Counted from the stretch's first letter, positions 50,605 to 60,923 are shown. The stretch is 64,000 bases of DNA from DATEGZ01 sp035519535 (GCA_035519535.1 DATIWF010000080.1:1-64000); one strand, 5' to 3'. Translations and numbers: made by a program. The notes: generated by a model from the sequence alone, not told the origin.

Positions 50605-51717
50605 TCACCTCAACTTGAACTCGACGGACACTTCGACGACGACATCGACGGGCGCGCCGTGACGACGCGCGGGGCCGAAGCGCCACTGACGCACAGCTTC
50701 GATCGCTTTCTGCTCGAGGCCGGCGCCGAGCGTGCGTGTCACTTTCACGTTGCCGACCGATCCGTCCTGGCGCACGACGATCTCGAGCACGACGTCGCCC
50801 TCGATCGAGCGGCGCCGCGCTTCGTCCGTGTAGCCCGGCCGGACCTCGCGCAGGAGCACGGGCGGCTCGACGCCGCTGCCGGGCTGGAACGGTCCACCGC
50901 CGGTGCCCCCGCCCGATCCGGGACCGATCCCGCCGCCGCGTCCTTCGCCGATGCCGACCCCATCGCCGCTGCCAACGCCGCCGCCCGAGCCCGGCCCGTT
51001 GCTCGACGCCGCCGCCGCGGGGCTGGCCGTGAGCGTGCCGGGAGTGTCGACGGGATCCGCCGGTACCGGCACGACCGGGGCCTGGATGGCCTGCGGTGTC
51101 GGCATGAATTTCGGCGGCTCGGGAGGCAGCAGCGGAGGTGGCGGCGGGGGAGGCGTCTCGACCGGCAGCGGCGGGCGTTCGATCGTGCGGGGCGGCGCCG
51201 GAGTCTTCCTGACCACGGGCACCGGGTTGGAGGGCTTCTTCTCCGGTTTCGGGGCCTTCCGCTCCGCCGGCGGCGGCGGCGCCGGCATCTTCAAGCCGCC
51301 GCCACCCCCGCCGCCTCCGGGTCCGATCGACATCAGGAACACCAGGTGCGCCGCCGGGGCGGGGACGATTTGCTCCGTGTCGGCCGCGTTGAAGACGCCC
51401 AGGGAAGCGAGGGTCAGGATGAGAGCCAGGAGCACGCCATGGACAAGGCCGGACAAGAGCAGCGACGCGCCGGTCCGGCGGGCGCGATTCGGCGTGGCGC
51501 TGAACGGCGCCTGATGTTCGACCGCCGGCTCGGGCTCCGCGCGCAGCAGGCGGACCAGGGTAATCGCGTCAGCGCACGCGATAAATTCACGGACGGTCGC
51601 TGCGTGGCCGGCCTCCACGAGCGCGCGGACGCGGCTCTCGGGCACGCGGGCCGCACGGGCAACCTCTTCTATCGAAAAGACTTCGTCGTAGGTGGACCCG
51701 GCCGGCACAACCCGCAC
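50605..51717 (-). CDS. HTH-TonB fusion: energy transducer TonB family protein
   Basis: About 370 residues. The N-terminus has a helix-turn-helix-like segment (VFSIEEVARAARVPESRVRALVEAG, MerR/excisionase-like). Then come a helix at about residues 87-109 (LLLSGLVHGVLLALILTLA), a long Pro- and Gly-rich periplasmic stretch (PPPPPPP, PGSGGG runs) and a C-terminal TonB_C domain (LLREVRPGYTDEARRR ... VKVTRTL ... AIEAVRQWRFGPA). The start is uncertain: GTG at 51717 or 51708; no ATG is in frame. It heads the minus-strand envelope cluster and is divergent from an SDR gene. The cytoplasmic HTH joined to a periplasmic TonB domain could sense or link energy state to transcription. Confidence 0.85.
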   Translation of the reverse strand: MRVVPAGSTYDEVFSIEEVARAARVPESRVRALVEAGHAATVREFIACADAITLVRLLRAEPEPAVEHQAPFSATPNRARRTGASLLLSGLVHGVLLALILTLASLGVFNAADTEQIVPAPAAHLVFLMSIGPGGGGGGGGLKMPAPPPPAERKAPKPEKKPSNPVPVVRKTPAPPRTIERPPLPVETPPPPPPPLLPPEPPKFMPTPQAIQAPVVPVPADPVDTPGTLTASPAAAASSNGPGSGGGVGSGDGVGIGEGRGGGIGPGSGGGTGGGPFQPGSGVEPPVLLREVRPGYTDEARRRSIEGDVVLEIVVRQDGSVGNVKVTRTLGAGLEQKAIEAVRQWRFGPARRHGAPVDVVVEVSVEFKLR

Positions 51718-51792
51718 CTTGGGGAGCTCAATAGTCTTTCGGCAAGAGGCAGATCGGGCACTAGGTGTCGGGCATCCCTTACACTCCGCTCC

Positions 51793-52551
51793 ATGACTCG
51801 AGCAGCCATCGTGACGGGTGCCTCCTCTGGAATTGGCCGCGCGACCGCCAGCAAGCTGGCGGCGGACGGCTTCGCGGTGCTGGCGGTGGGACGCGATGAG
51901 CGCGCGCTCGCCGAGGTGAGCCGCGAGATCGAGCGCGCGGGCGGCCGGGCGGAGCGGCTGGCCGTCGACGTAACGGCGGCGGAGGCGCCGGCGCGCATCG
52001 TCGGCCGGGCGATGGAGGTCTGGGGCGGCCTCGATGCGCTCGTGAACGCGGCCGGCATCATCGCGACGGGCAGCGTGGTCGAGACCAGCGACGAGGGTTG
52101 GGACGCGATGCTGGACGTGAACGTCCGGGCGCCGTTCCGGCTGATCCGTGAAGCGGCCGGCGCGCTTGCCGATCGCCGCGGCGCCGTGGTCAACGTCTCG
52201 AGCGTCGCGGGGACGCGCGTCTTTCCGGGCCTCGCGTCGTACTGCGTGAGCAAGGCCGCCGTCGATCAGCTCACGCGGTGCGCTGCGATCGACCTCGCGC
52301 CGCGCGGCGTGCGGGTGAACGCCGTCAATCCGGGCGTCGTGGTCACGAACCTCCATCGGCGCGGCGGCATGGCGGAACCGGCGTACGCCGCGTTTCTCGA
52401 GCGCACCGCCGTGACGCATCCGCTGGGCCGGCCGGGCACGCCCGACGAAATCGCCGATCTCATCGCTTTCCTCGTGTCGCCGTCGTCGTCCTGGATGACG
52501 GGGGACACCGTCGGGATCGACGGCGGGCGGCATCTCACGTGTCTCAGATAG
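51793..52551 (+). CDS. Short-chain dehydrogenase/reductase
   Basis: A 252-residue classical SDR. The NAD(P) motif is TGASSGIGRAT, with NAAG (LVNAAGIIATG), the catalytic Ser in VSSVAG and Tyr-Lys in SYCVSK, and the closing substrate-side segment ASSWMTGD-type (SSSWMTGDTVGIDGG). Substrate is unknown. It is divergent from the HTH-TonB gene (75 bases apart) and followed by the DinB-PadR-ADOP run, with a 158-base gap holding a palindrome. Confidence 0.9.
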   Translation: MTRAAIVTGASSGIGRATASKLAADGFAVLAVGRDERALAEVSREIERAGGRAERLAVDVTAAEAPARIVGRAMEVWGGLDALVNAAGIIATGSVVETSDEGWDAMLDVNVRAPFRLIREAAGALADRRGAVVNVSSVAGTRVFPGLASYCVSKAAVDQLTRCAAIDLAPRGVRVNAVNPGVVVTNLHRRGGMAEPAYAAFLERTAVTHPLGRPGTPDEIADLIAFLVSPSSSWMTGDTVGIDGGRHLTCLR

Positions 52552-52659
52552 GGATCACGTGGCTTCTCCCTTCCGGCTTCTACGTATGACGTGATGTGCG
52601 CCCGCGCCAGCGTCCGCTTCCGGACTCTTGACGCGGCGCAGCCCGCGCGCGATGATCAG

Positions 52660-52676
52660 ATATCGAAATTCGATAT
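52660..52676. promoter_or_regulatory. Candidate PadR operator before dinB-padR-ADOP
   Basis: ATATCGAA-A-TTCGATAT is a perfect palindrome of 8+1+8 bases, 33 bases before the DinB ATG. A possible promoter (TTGACG at 52628, GATGAT at 52651, 17-base spacer) lies just upstream, so a bound repressor would cover the start site. It shares ATATC/GATAT half-sites with the element before padR 1. Confidence 0.45.
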
Positions 52677-52709
52677 TGACAGTCGATAGCTGGAGAACAG
52701 GGGGCGTCG

Positions 52710-53306
52710 ATGAGAGTCGCGTGGAGTGTGCTCGTGGCATCCGTGGCGGTCGCGCCGATTGGCGCGCAGGCGCCGGGTCCGGTCGCGCCGCCGGCGTCGA
52801 TCACGCTCGACGCGCAGCTGCGGTCGCAGTTCGGCGTGTCGCAGCGGCTGCTCACGAAGCTGGCCGACGTGATGCCGGCCGACGCGTACAGCTTCCGGCC
52901 GACGCCGGACGTCGCGCCGTTTGCCGCGCGCATCGCGCACGTCGCGTCCGCCAACTTCGCGATGTGTGCGACGCTGCTCGGCCAGCCGAATCCGAAGGCC
53001 GGCGTCGATCTGGAGAAGACCATCGCCGACAAGGCGGCCGCACAGGCGGCGCTCGCCGAGTCGTTCGCGTTCTGCGGCGACTACGTGAAGGGCCTCACGC
53101 CCGAGCATCTCGGCGACACCTACACGACGACCGTCGTGACGCCGGACGGCAGGCGGACGCCGACGCCGGCGGCCCGTGCCGGGCTCTTCGCGTATCTCGT
53201 GAACCACAACAACGAGATGTACGGCTACCTGTCGATGTATCTGCGGCTGAAGGGCCTCGTGCCGCCGTCGAGCGATTCGACTGGCCGCGGCCGCGGAGGG
53301 CGGTAG
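52710..53306 (+). CDS. Exported DinB-like protein 2
   Basis: A 198-residue paralogue of the DinB at 27066: signal peptide (MRVAWSVLVASVAVAPIGAQ), four-helix domain with candidate metal His in IAHVASANFAMC and LVNHNNEMYGYLSMYLR. The order of the conserved Cys and His is the same as in the paralogue. The C-terminus carries a Gly/Arg tail (STGRGRGGR). The stop is two bases before the padR GTG, so the three genes form an operon: a secreted DinB with a regulator and a permease. Confidence 0.83.
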   Translation: MRVAWSVLVASVAVAPIGAQAPGPVAPPASITLDAQLRSQFGVSQRLLTKLADVMPADAYSFRPTPDVAPFAARIAHVASANFAMCATLLGQPNPKAGVDLEKTIADKAAAQAALAESFAFCGDYVKGLTPEHLGDTYTTTVVTPDGRRTPTPAARAGLFAYLVNHNNEMYGYLSMYLRLKGLVPPSSDSTGRGRGGR

Positions 53307-53308
53307 TC

Positions 53309-53641
53309 GTGGGACGCCGACCGACGGAGATGCTTCGCGGCACGCTCGATCTGCTCGTGCTCCGGACGCTCGAGCTGCGCCCGCTCCACGGCATCGGCGT
53401 CGCCGATCGGATCCGGCAGGTCACGGGCGGCACGTTTGCCATCGGCCCGGGCTCGCTCTTTCCGGCCCTCCACCGGCTCGAGCAGGAGGGCTGGATTCGC
53501 GGCGCGTGGCGCGTGCTCGAGCAGGGCCGCCGCGCGCGGTTCTACACGCTCACCGCCGCCGGCCGGCGCCAGCTGAAGGCCGAGCGCAGGCAGTGGTCGC
53601 GCATCGTCGCGGCCATCGGCCAGGTCCTCGATTCGGCGTAG
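53309..53641 (+). CDS. PadR-family transcriptional regulator 2
   Basis: A 110-residue short PadR protein starting at GTG (GRRPTEMLRGTLDLLVLRTLELRP), with IGPGSLFPALHRLEQEGWIRGAWR in the winged-helix region and FYTLTAAGRRQLKAERRQW. It starts two bases after the DinB stop and ends two bases before the ADOP 3 start. A probable repressor of its own operon. Confidence 0.92.
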   Translation: MGRRPTEMLRGTLDLLVLRTLELRPLHGIGVADRIRQVTGGTFAIGPGSLFPALHRLEQEGWIRGAWRVLEQGRRARFYTLTAAGRRQLKAERRQWSRIVAAIGQVLDSA

Positions 53642-53643
53642 CG

Positions 53644-56310
53644 ATGCGGTTCCTCGATCGCTTCAGGCACCTGATCGACACGCTGTTCCAGTCCCGCCGC
53701 GTCGATCGAGAGCTCGACGAGGAGCTCGATCAATGGGTCGGCGAGCTGACCGCGCGGCATCGCGCCCGCGGCGCCAGCCCCGCCGAGGCGAGGCGGCAGG
53801 CGCTGTCGGAAATCGGCAGCGTCGAAGCCGTCAAGCAGGAAGCGCGCGACGAGCGGGTCGGCGCCTCGCTCGCGGGCCTGCCGCAGGACGCGCGATACGG
53901 CTGGCGCGCGCTGCGCCGGACGCCCGGCTTTGCCGCGCTGGTCGTGCTGACGCTCGGGCTCGGCATCGGCGCCTCGACCGCCATCTTCAGCATCGTCAAC
54001 ACGCTGCTCCTCGCGCCGCTGCCCTACCGCGATTCCTCGCGGCTGGTCTTCATCTGGTGCGACATGACGGACGGGGGCTATCCGCGCGCGCCGCTCTCCG
54101 GACCGGAGCTGAACGACTTGAACACGCGCACGAGCCGCTTCACGGGCTTCGGCGCGATCTGGGCGAACACGGCCACGCTCGCCGGCGACGGGGATCCGGA
54201 GCAGCTTCGCGTCGGCCTCGTCACGACCAATTTCTTTTCCGTGCTCGGCGCCGACGCCGCGCTCGGCCGTGTGTTCGGACCAGACGACGAGCAGCCCGGC
54301 GGCGGGGGGATTCTGCTGAGCTGGGCGGTGTTCGCGCGGCGCTTCGGCGCCGATTCGTCGATCGTCGGCCGGCGCATCCTCGTGAACGGCCAGCCGACCA
54401 CCGTCGTGGGCGTGATGCCCCGGGAGTTCCGGTTGTGGCTGCCGGCGGACTCGGCCGTCCCCGACGACCTGCAGGCCTGGCTGCCGCTCCGCCGGAAGAG
54501 CCTCATCGGCGGCCCGCGCGGGCAGCAGTTCCTGCGCGTCGTCGGCCGGATGAAACCGGGCGTGACGATCGAGGACGCGCGCGCGGACGTGACCGCGACG
54601 GCGGCCGCGATTTCCCGCGAGTTCACGGAGTACGGCGCGAGCGGGCGCGTGCTCACGACAGTGACCCTGCAGGACGACGGCGTTCGCGAGGTCCGCGCGC
54701 CGCTCGTCTCGCTCTTCGGCGGCGTCCTGCTGCTGGCCGGGATCGCGTGCGTGAACGTCGCCAACCTGCTCGTCGCGCGCGCGGCGGCGCGGCGGAAGAC
54801 GACGGCGCTGCGGATGACCCTTGGCGCGGGCGCGGGGCGGCTCGTGCGCGAGCATCTCGTCGAAGGGCTGATCCTTTCCGGCGGCGGCGCGATCGCCGGC
54901 CTCGGGATCGCCCAGCTGGGGCTGCGTCTGATGGTCGCCTGGCGCCCCGCCGGTCTCGACCGCATCGCGCACGCGCACCTCGACGCCCGCGTGCTGGGCT
55001 TCGCGTGTCTGCTGGCGCTCGTCTTCGGTGTCCTGTTCTCGATCGCGCCGCTCGTCGAGATTCTGCGCGCCAGTCCGGCCGCGGTCCTGCAACGCGACGG
55101 TCAGCGCGCCGCCGGCAGGCTGCACCTGCGCACGCGCGCGGCGCTTGTCGTCACCGAGCTCGCCCTCGGCGTCGTGCTCGTCGTCGGCGCCGGGCTGCTC
55201 GGCCGGACGTTCGTCAGGCTTCAGCGCGTGGATCCGGGATTCGCGACCGATCGCATGCTCACGTTCCGGCTCGCCCTGCCGTTCACGCGGTATCGGTCGC
55301 GCGACGCGATCGACGATTTCTCGCGGCGGCTGCAGGCGAATCTGGCCGGCGTGCCCGGCATCACGGGCGTCGGCGCGATCAGCCATCTGCCCTTCGACGA
55401 CCTGCCGAACTGGGGCGGGCCCTACGCGATCACGTCGGGCGCCGACGAGACCAAGGCGCCCGACGCCGACTACCGTGCCGTCAGCCCGGGGCTGCTCGAC
55501 ACGCTCGGCGCGCGGCTCCTCGAAGGGCGCTTCTTCACCGAGTCGGACGACAAGGCGGCGCAGCCGGCGATCATCGTGGATGACCTCCTCGCGCGGCGCG
55601 CGTGGCCGGGCGAGACCGCGCTCGGCCGGCAGATCGCGGTGGACCCCGGATCGTCGGGCCATCCGACGCAGTGGGCGACGATCGTCGGCGTTGTGCGCCA
55701 CCTCCGGCTTCGCAGCCTGTCGGAGGATCTCACCGAACAGGTGTTTTTCCCGGTGCGGCAGACGCTCCGCAATCCGATGGCGTACGTCGTGCGCACCGGC
55801 GGCGATCCCGCGGCGCTGGCCGGGCCGATTCGCGCCGTGATTCATCAGATGGACGCCGAGCTGCCGGTGTACGACGTCCGCCCGCTCGAGTCGTACGTCG
55901 GCGCGGCGTCAGCGAGCCGCCGGTTCACGGCGTGTGTGGCGACGGGCTTTGCCGGCGTCGCACTGCTGCTGGGGGCGGTCGGGGTGTACGGCCTCATCGC
56001 CTACGGCGTCGCGCGCCGGCGGACCGAATTCGGCGTCCGGCTCGCGCTCGGCGCGCATCGGTCTCAGGTCGTGCAGCTCGTGCTCCGGGAGGGCCTCGCG
56101 CTTGGCGCGCTCGGCCTGGCCCTCGGCGCGGCGGGTGCGCTCGCGGCCGCGCGCTGGCTTCAAAGTCAGTTGTATGGCGTCACGCCGCTCGATCCCGCAA
56201 CGTATGCGATCGCGATTGGCGTGCTGGCCGCGGCGGTGCTCGCGTCGAGCTGGCTGCCGGCGTGGCGGGCGGCGGCGTCGGATCCGCTGGTTGCTCTTCG
56301 AGACGAGTGA
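53644..56310 (+). CDS. ADOP-family duplicated orphan ABC permease 3
   Basis: An 888-residue permease with the PadR-type N-terminal segment (FRHLIDTLFQSRRVDRELDEELDQW, about 1-80), then the first helix (GFAALVVLTLGLGIGASTAIF), MacB-type periplasmic domain, three helices (about 400-500), a second periplasmic domain and three terminal helices ending LASSWLPAWRAAASDPLVALR. It lacks an ATPase. Closely coupled to padR 2 and the secreted DinB. Confidence 0.93.
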   Translation: MRFLDRFRHLIDTLFQSRRVDRELDEELDQWVGELTARHRARGASPAEARRQALSEIGSVEAVKQEARDERVGASLAGLPQDARYGWRALRRTPGFAALVVLTLGLGIGASTAIFSIVNTLLLAPLPYRDSSRLVFIWCDMTDGGYPRAPLSGPELNDLNTRTSRFTGFGAIWANTATLAGDGDPEQLRVGLVTTNFFSVLGADAALGRVFGPDDEQPGGGGILLSWAVFARRFGADSSIVGRRILVNGQPTTVVGVMPREFRLWLPADSAVPDDLQAWLPLRRKSLIGGPRGQQFLRVVGRMKPGVTIEDARADVTATAAAISREFTEYGASGRVLTTVTLQDDGVREVRAPLVSLFGGVLLLAGIACVNVANLLVARAAARRKTTALRMTLGAGAGRLVREHLVEGLILSGGGAIAGLGIAQLGLRLMVAWRPAGLDRIAHAHLDARVLGFACLLALVFGVLFSIAPLVEILRASPAAVLQRDGQRAAGRLHLRTRAALVVTELALGVVLVVGAGLLGRTFVRLQRVDPGFATDRMLTFRLALPFTRYRSRDAIDDFSRRLQANLAGVPGITGVGAISHLPFDDLPNWGGPYAITSGADETKAPDADYRAVSPGLLDTLGARLLEGRFFTESDDKAAQPAIIVDDLLARRAWPGETALGRQIAVDPGSSGHPTQWATIVGVVRHLRLRSLSEDLTEQVFFPVRQTLRNPMAYVVRTGGDPAALAGPIRAVIHQMDAELPVYDVRPLESYVGAASASRRFTACVATGFAGVALLLGAVGVYGLIAYGVARRRTEFGVRLALGAHRSQVVQLVLREGLALGALGLALGAAGALAAARWLQSQLYGVTPLDPATYAIAIGVLAAAVLASSWLPAWRAAASDPLVALRDE

Positions 56311-56312
56311 AG

Positions 56313-56350
56313 ACAGAAGGAAGGCAGAAGGCAGAAGGCAGAAGGCAGAG
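56313..56350 (+). repeat. GGCAGAA heptamer array G
   Basis: About four to five heptamers between the ADOP 3 stop and the convergent methyltransferase gene; the following 30 bases (ACTCCTGGCTTCTAACTCC) look like a degenerate pyrimidine-rich repeat. Confidence 0.9.
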
Positions 56351-56368
56351 ACTGCTGACTCCTGGCTT

Positions 56369-56932
56369 CTAACTCCTAACTTGATCCCTTGGAGCGGCAG
56401 CTTCCAAATAGATGATGCCCTCCGCCTCGCCAAGCACCCGTGTCGCCCGGCAGCCGCCCCGCATGAGCATGTCGCGCAGAGCGTCGGCCGTCACCGTCGT
56501 GCGGGACGGCGTCAGCAGGCTGAAGAATCCCGTGCGAGGAAGCGCATCGATCGCGACGAGCCGCCCCCCGGGGCGTAGAATCCGCAGCGCTTCGCCGACG
56601 CACGGCGTCCGGTCCGGTTCCGCGAGGCTCGACAGCCGGCGATTGATCACGGCGATGTCGAACGTTCCCTGGTCGAACGGCAGCCTGGTTGGCGGAGCCT
56701 CGTCGAACTCGACGAGGACGCCGGCCCGGGCGGCGGCGTTCGCCACCTGCTGCGCCGCTCCGGGCGCGTGATCGACGACGCGGACTTCGCCGGTGAGGGC
56801 GGTGACTTGCGAGAGCGCGGCCGCCAGTCCGGGATCGGCGCTGCCGATCACGAGCACGCGGTCGCCCGCCCTCGCGCCGACCATTGCGACGCCCGTCTGA
56901 TGGGGTGATGGTCCTTGACGAAGCTTCAACAT
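56369..56932 (-). CDS. Class I SAM-dependent methyltransferase, small
   Basis: A 187-residue protein with a Rossmann core: motif I is RVLVIGSADPGLAAALSQ (a less usual GSADPG loop), then VRVVDHAPGAAQQVANAAAR, FDIAVINRRLSSL and LRILRPGGRLVAIDALPR. The ordinary GxGxG motif is weak, so activity is uncertain. The ATG at 56932 starts MLKLRQGPSPHQTG. It is divergent from the inositol-phosphate synthase gene, with 96 bases between. Confidence 0.78.
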   Translation of the reverse strand: MLKLRQGPSPHQTGVAMVGARAGDRVLVIGSADPGLAAALSQVTALTGEVRVVDHAPGAAQQVANAAARAGVLVEFDEAPPTRLPFDQGTFDIAVINRRLSSLAEPDRTPCVGEALRILRPGGRLVAIDALPRTGFFSLLTPSRTTVTADALRDMLMRGGCRATRVLGEAEGIIYLEAAAPRDQVRS

Positions 56933-57028
56933 TCCTGCGTCGCCCGTTGTGAGCCCCAGCGGGAACCTCTCGGGAGCCGTGAGGAACCCCGCGGAACCTC
57001 TGATCCTCGAATGATATAGTTCTGCCCC

Positions 57029-58342
57029 GTGACGAAAGGCCTCAGTATCGCTCCTGCCGACGGGAAACTTGGCATCCTGCTCGTCGGACTCGGGGCAGTC
57101 AGCACCACCACGATCGCCGGCATCATGGCGGTTCGCAAGGGGATCGCCAAGCCTATCGGGTCGCTCACCCAGATGGGCACCATCCGGCTCGGGAAGCGGA
57201 CCGAGGGCCGTTCGCCGGCCATCAGCGAGGTCGTGCCGCTTGCGGGGCTCAACCAGCTCGTGTTCGGCGGGTGGGACATCTTCGAGGACGACTGCTACGA
57301 AGCGGCCCGCACGGCGGGCGTGCTGGAAGCGGACGTGCTCGACAAGGTCAAGGGCGAGCTCGCGGCGATCAAGCCGTGGCCGGCCGTGTTCGACCGGCAG
57401 TACGTGAAGCGGCTCGACGGCCCGAACGTGAAGAAGGGCAAGAACAAGCGCGATCTGGCGGAACAGGTCATCGACGACATCCGCAAGTTCAAGAGCGCGA
57501 ACAAGCTCGACCGGCTCGTGCTGGTCTGGTGCGGCAGCACGGAGGTCTTCATGACCGAGTCGGCCGCGCACCAGTCGGTGGCGGCGTTCGAGAAGGCGCT
57601 CGAGGCGTCCGATCCATCGATTCCCTCGAGCATGATTTACGCGTATGCCGCCATCCGTGAGGGCCTCCCGTACGCCAACGCCGCGCCGAATCTCTCCGCG
57701 GACATTCCGGCGCTGCTCGAGCTCGCGCAGAAGACCGGCTCGCCGCTTGCCGGCAAGGACCTCAAGACGGGCCAGACCCTGATCAAGACGATCATCGCGC
57801 CCGGCCTCAAGGCGCGGCTCCTGGGCGTCGCCGGTTGGTACTCGACGAACATCCTCGGCAACCGCGACGGCGAAGTGCTCGACGACCCCGAGTCGTTCAA
57901 GACGAAGGAAGAGAGCAAGAAGTCCGTTCTCGACTACATCCTGCAGCCGAATCTCTATCCCGACCTCTACAGCGACCTGCACCACGTCGTCCGCATCAAC
58001 TACTACCCGCCGCGCGGCGACAACAAGGAGGGCTGGGACAACATCGATCTCTTTGGCTGGCTCGGCTATCCGATGCAGCTCAAGATCAACTTCCTGTGCC
58101 GCGACAGCATTCTGGCGGCACCCATCGTGCTCGACGTCGCGCTGTTCCTCGATCTGGCGAAGCGCGTCGGCTATTCAGGCATCCAGGAGTGGCTGTCGTT
58201 CTACTTCAAGAGCCCGATGCACGCGCCGAGCGTGTATCCGGAGCACGACCTGTTCATCCAGCTCATGAAGCTCAAGAACACGCTGCGGTACATGAAAGGC
58301 GAGGAACTGATCACGCATCTGGGGCGGGAGTACTACGATTAG
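57029..58342 (+). CDS. ino1: myo-Inositol-1-phosphate synthase
   Basis: A 437-residue NAD-dependent isomerase converting glucose 6-phosphate to inositol 1-phosphate. The Rossmann segment is LGILLVGLGAVSTTTIAGI; other conserved segments include NQLVFGGWDIFEDDCYEAA, LVWCGSTE, KTGQTLIKTIIAPGLK, GWYSTNILGNRDG and HVVRINYYPPRGDNKEGWDNIDL-type blocks, with the catalytic Lys in KSVLDYILQP and DGxxL regions. Length is between short actinobacterial (about 360) and eukaryotic (about 510-530) forms. The GTG start is the only one close to the conserved N-terminus. The product could feed inositol lipids or compatible solutes. Confidence 0.94.
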   Translation: MTKGLSIAPADGKLGILLVGLGAVSTTTIAGIMAVRKGIAKPIGSLTQMGTIRLGKRTEGRSPAISEVVPLAGLNQLVFGGWDIFEDDCYEAARTAGVLEADVLDKVKGELAAIKPWPAVFDRQYVKRLDGPNVKKGKNKRDLAEQVIDDIRKFKSANKLDRLVLVWCGSTEVFMTESAAHQSVAAFEKALEASDPSIPSSMIYAYAAIREGLPYANAAPNLSADIPALLELAQKTGSPLAGKDLKTGQTLIKTIIAPGLKARLLGVAGWYSTNILGNRDGEVLDDPESFKTKEESKKSVLDYILQPNLYPDLYSDLHHVVRINYYPPRGDNKEGWDNIDLFGWLGYPMQLKINFLCRDSILAAPIVLDVALFLDLAKRVGYSGIQEWLSFYFKSPMHAPSVYPEHDLFIQLMKLKNTLRYMKGEELITHLGREYYD

Positions 58343-58450
58343 CGGCATTGCGGATTTCGGGATCGCATCAATGCAGATTGATTGATGGATTGACCTGATT
58401 GAATCCGCAGTGATTCGATTGCGAGATCGTCAATTGCAGGAGCTGCATCC
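58343..58450. other. GATT-rich intergenic spacer
   Basis: A 108-base gap dense in GATT and TGATTG words (GATTGATTGATGGATTGA), with GCGGATT/AATCCGC occurring as an inverted pair. Markedly lower GC than its surroundings. It resembles the GAT-rich repetitive spacer at 24780-25030. Confidence 0.6.
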
Positions 58451-58933
58451 ATGAAGTTCCGGCCAGCGTTGTTCGGCGGTTTGCTCGTCGGCGTGCTCTC
58501 GTCGGTTCCGTTCGTCAGCGCGGGGAACCTCTGCTGCTGCCTCTGGGTCGTCTCCGGCGGCGTGCTGACGGCCTACCTGATGCAGCAGGAGAAGCCGGAG
58601 CCGATCGAGGCAGGCGACGCCGCGCTCGGCGGGCTCGTGGCCGGGCTGATTGGCGCCGTGATCACGGTCATCATCGGTCAGGTGCTGCTGAGCGTCACCG
58701 GGCCGCTGGTGCAGGACCAGATCCGCCGCGTGCTCGAGTCGAATCCCGACGTCCCACCCGAAGTGAAGGACATGGTCGGCCGGTTCACGACCGGTGGCGG
58801 CATCGCGCTGCTGCAGCTCGCGATCGTGCTCCCCGTGTACGCGATCTTCGGCTTGCTCGGAGGCCTGCTTGGCATGGCGATCTTCAAGAAGAAGGTCACG
58901 CCGCCGCAGGCGCCGGCGACGCCAACGGCCTAG
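58451..58933 (+). CDS. Small multispanning membrane protein
   Basis: A 160-residue protein with four hydrophobic segments: LFGGLLVGVLSSVPFV, GNLCCCLWVVSGGVLTAYL (with a Cys triplet), LGGLVAGLIGAVITVIIGQVLL and LQLAIVLPVYAIFGLLGGLLG. No family is named with confidence. It follows ino1 and precedes acs. Confidence 0.75.
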   Translation: MKFRPALFGGLLVGVLSSVPFVSAGNLCCCLWVVSGGVLTAYLMQQEKPEPIEAGDAALGGLVAGLIGAVITVIIGQVLLSVTGPLVQDQIRRVLESNPDVPPEVKDMVGRFTTGGGIALLQLAIVLPVYAIFGLLGGLLGMAIFKKKVTPPQAPATPTA

Positions 58934-58947
58934 AAGGGCAGAAGGCA
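58933..58947 (+). repeat. Partial GGCAGAA repeat H
   Basis: One and a half heptamers (GGGCAGAAGGCA) between the membrane-protein stop and the acs ribosome site (GGAGGGA). Confidence 0.6.
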
Positions 58948-58961
58948 CAACGGAGGGAGTC

Positions 58962-60917
<1,956 letters not shown>

Positions 60918-60923
60918 GACGGG

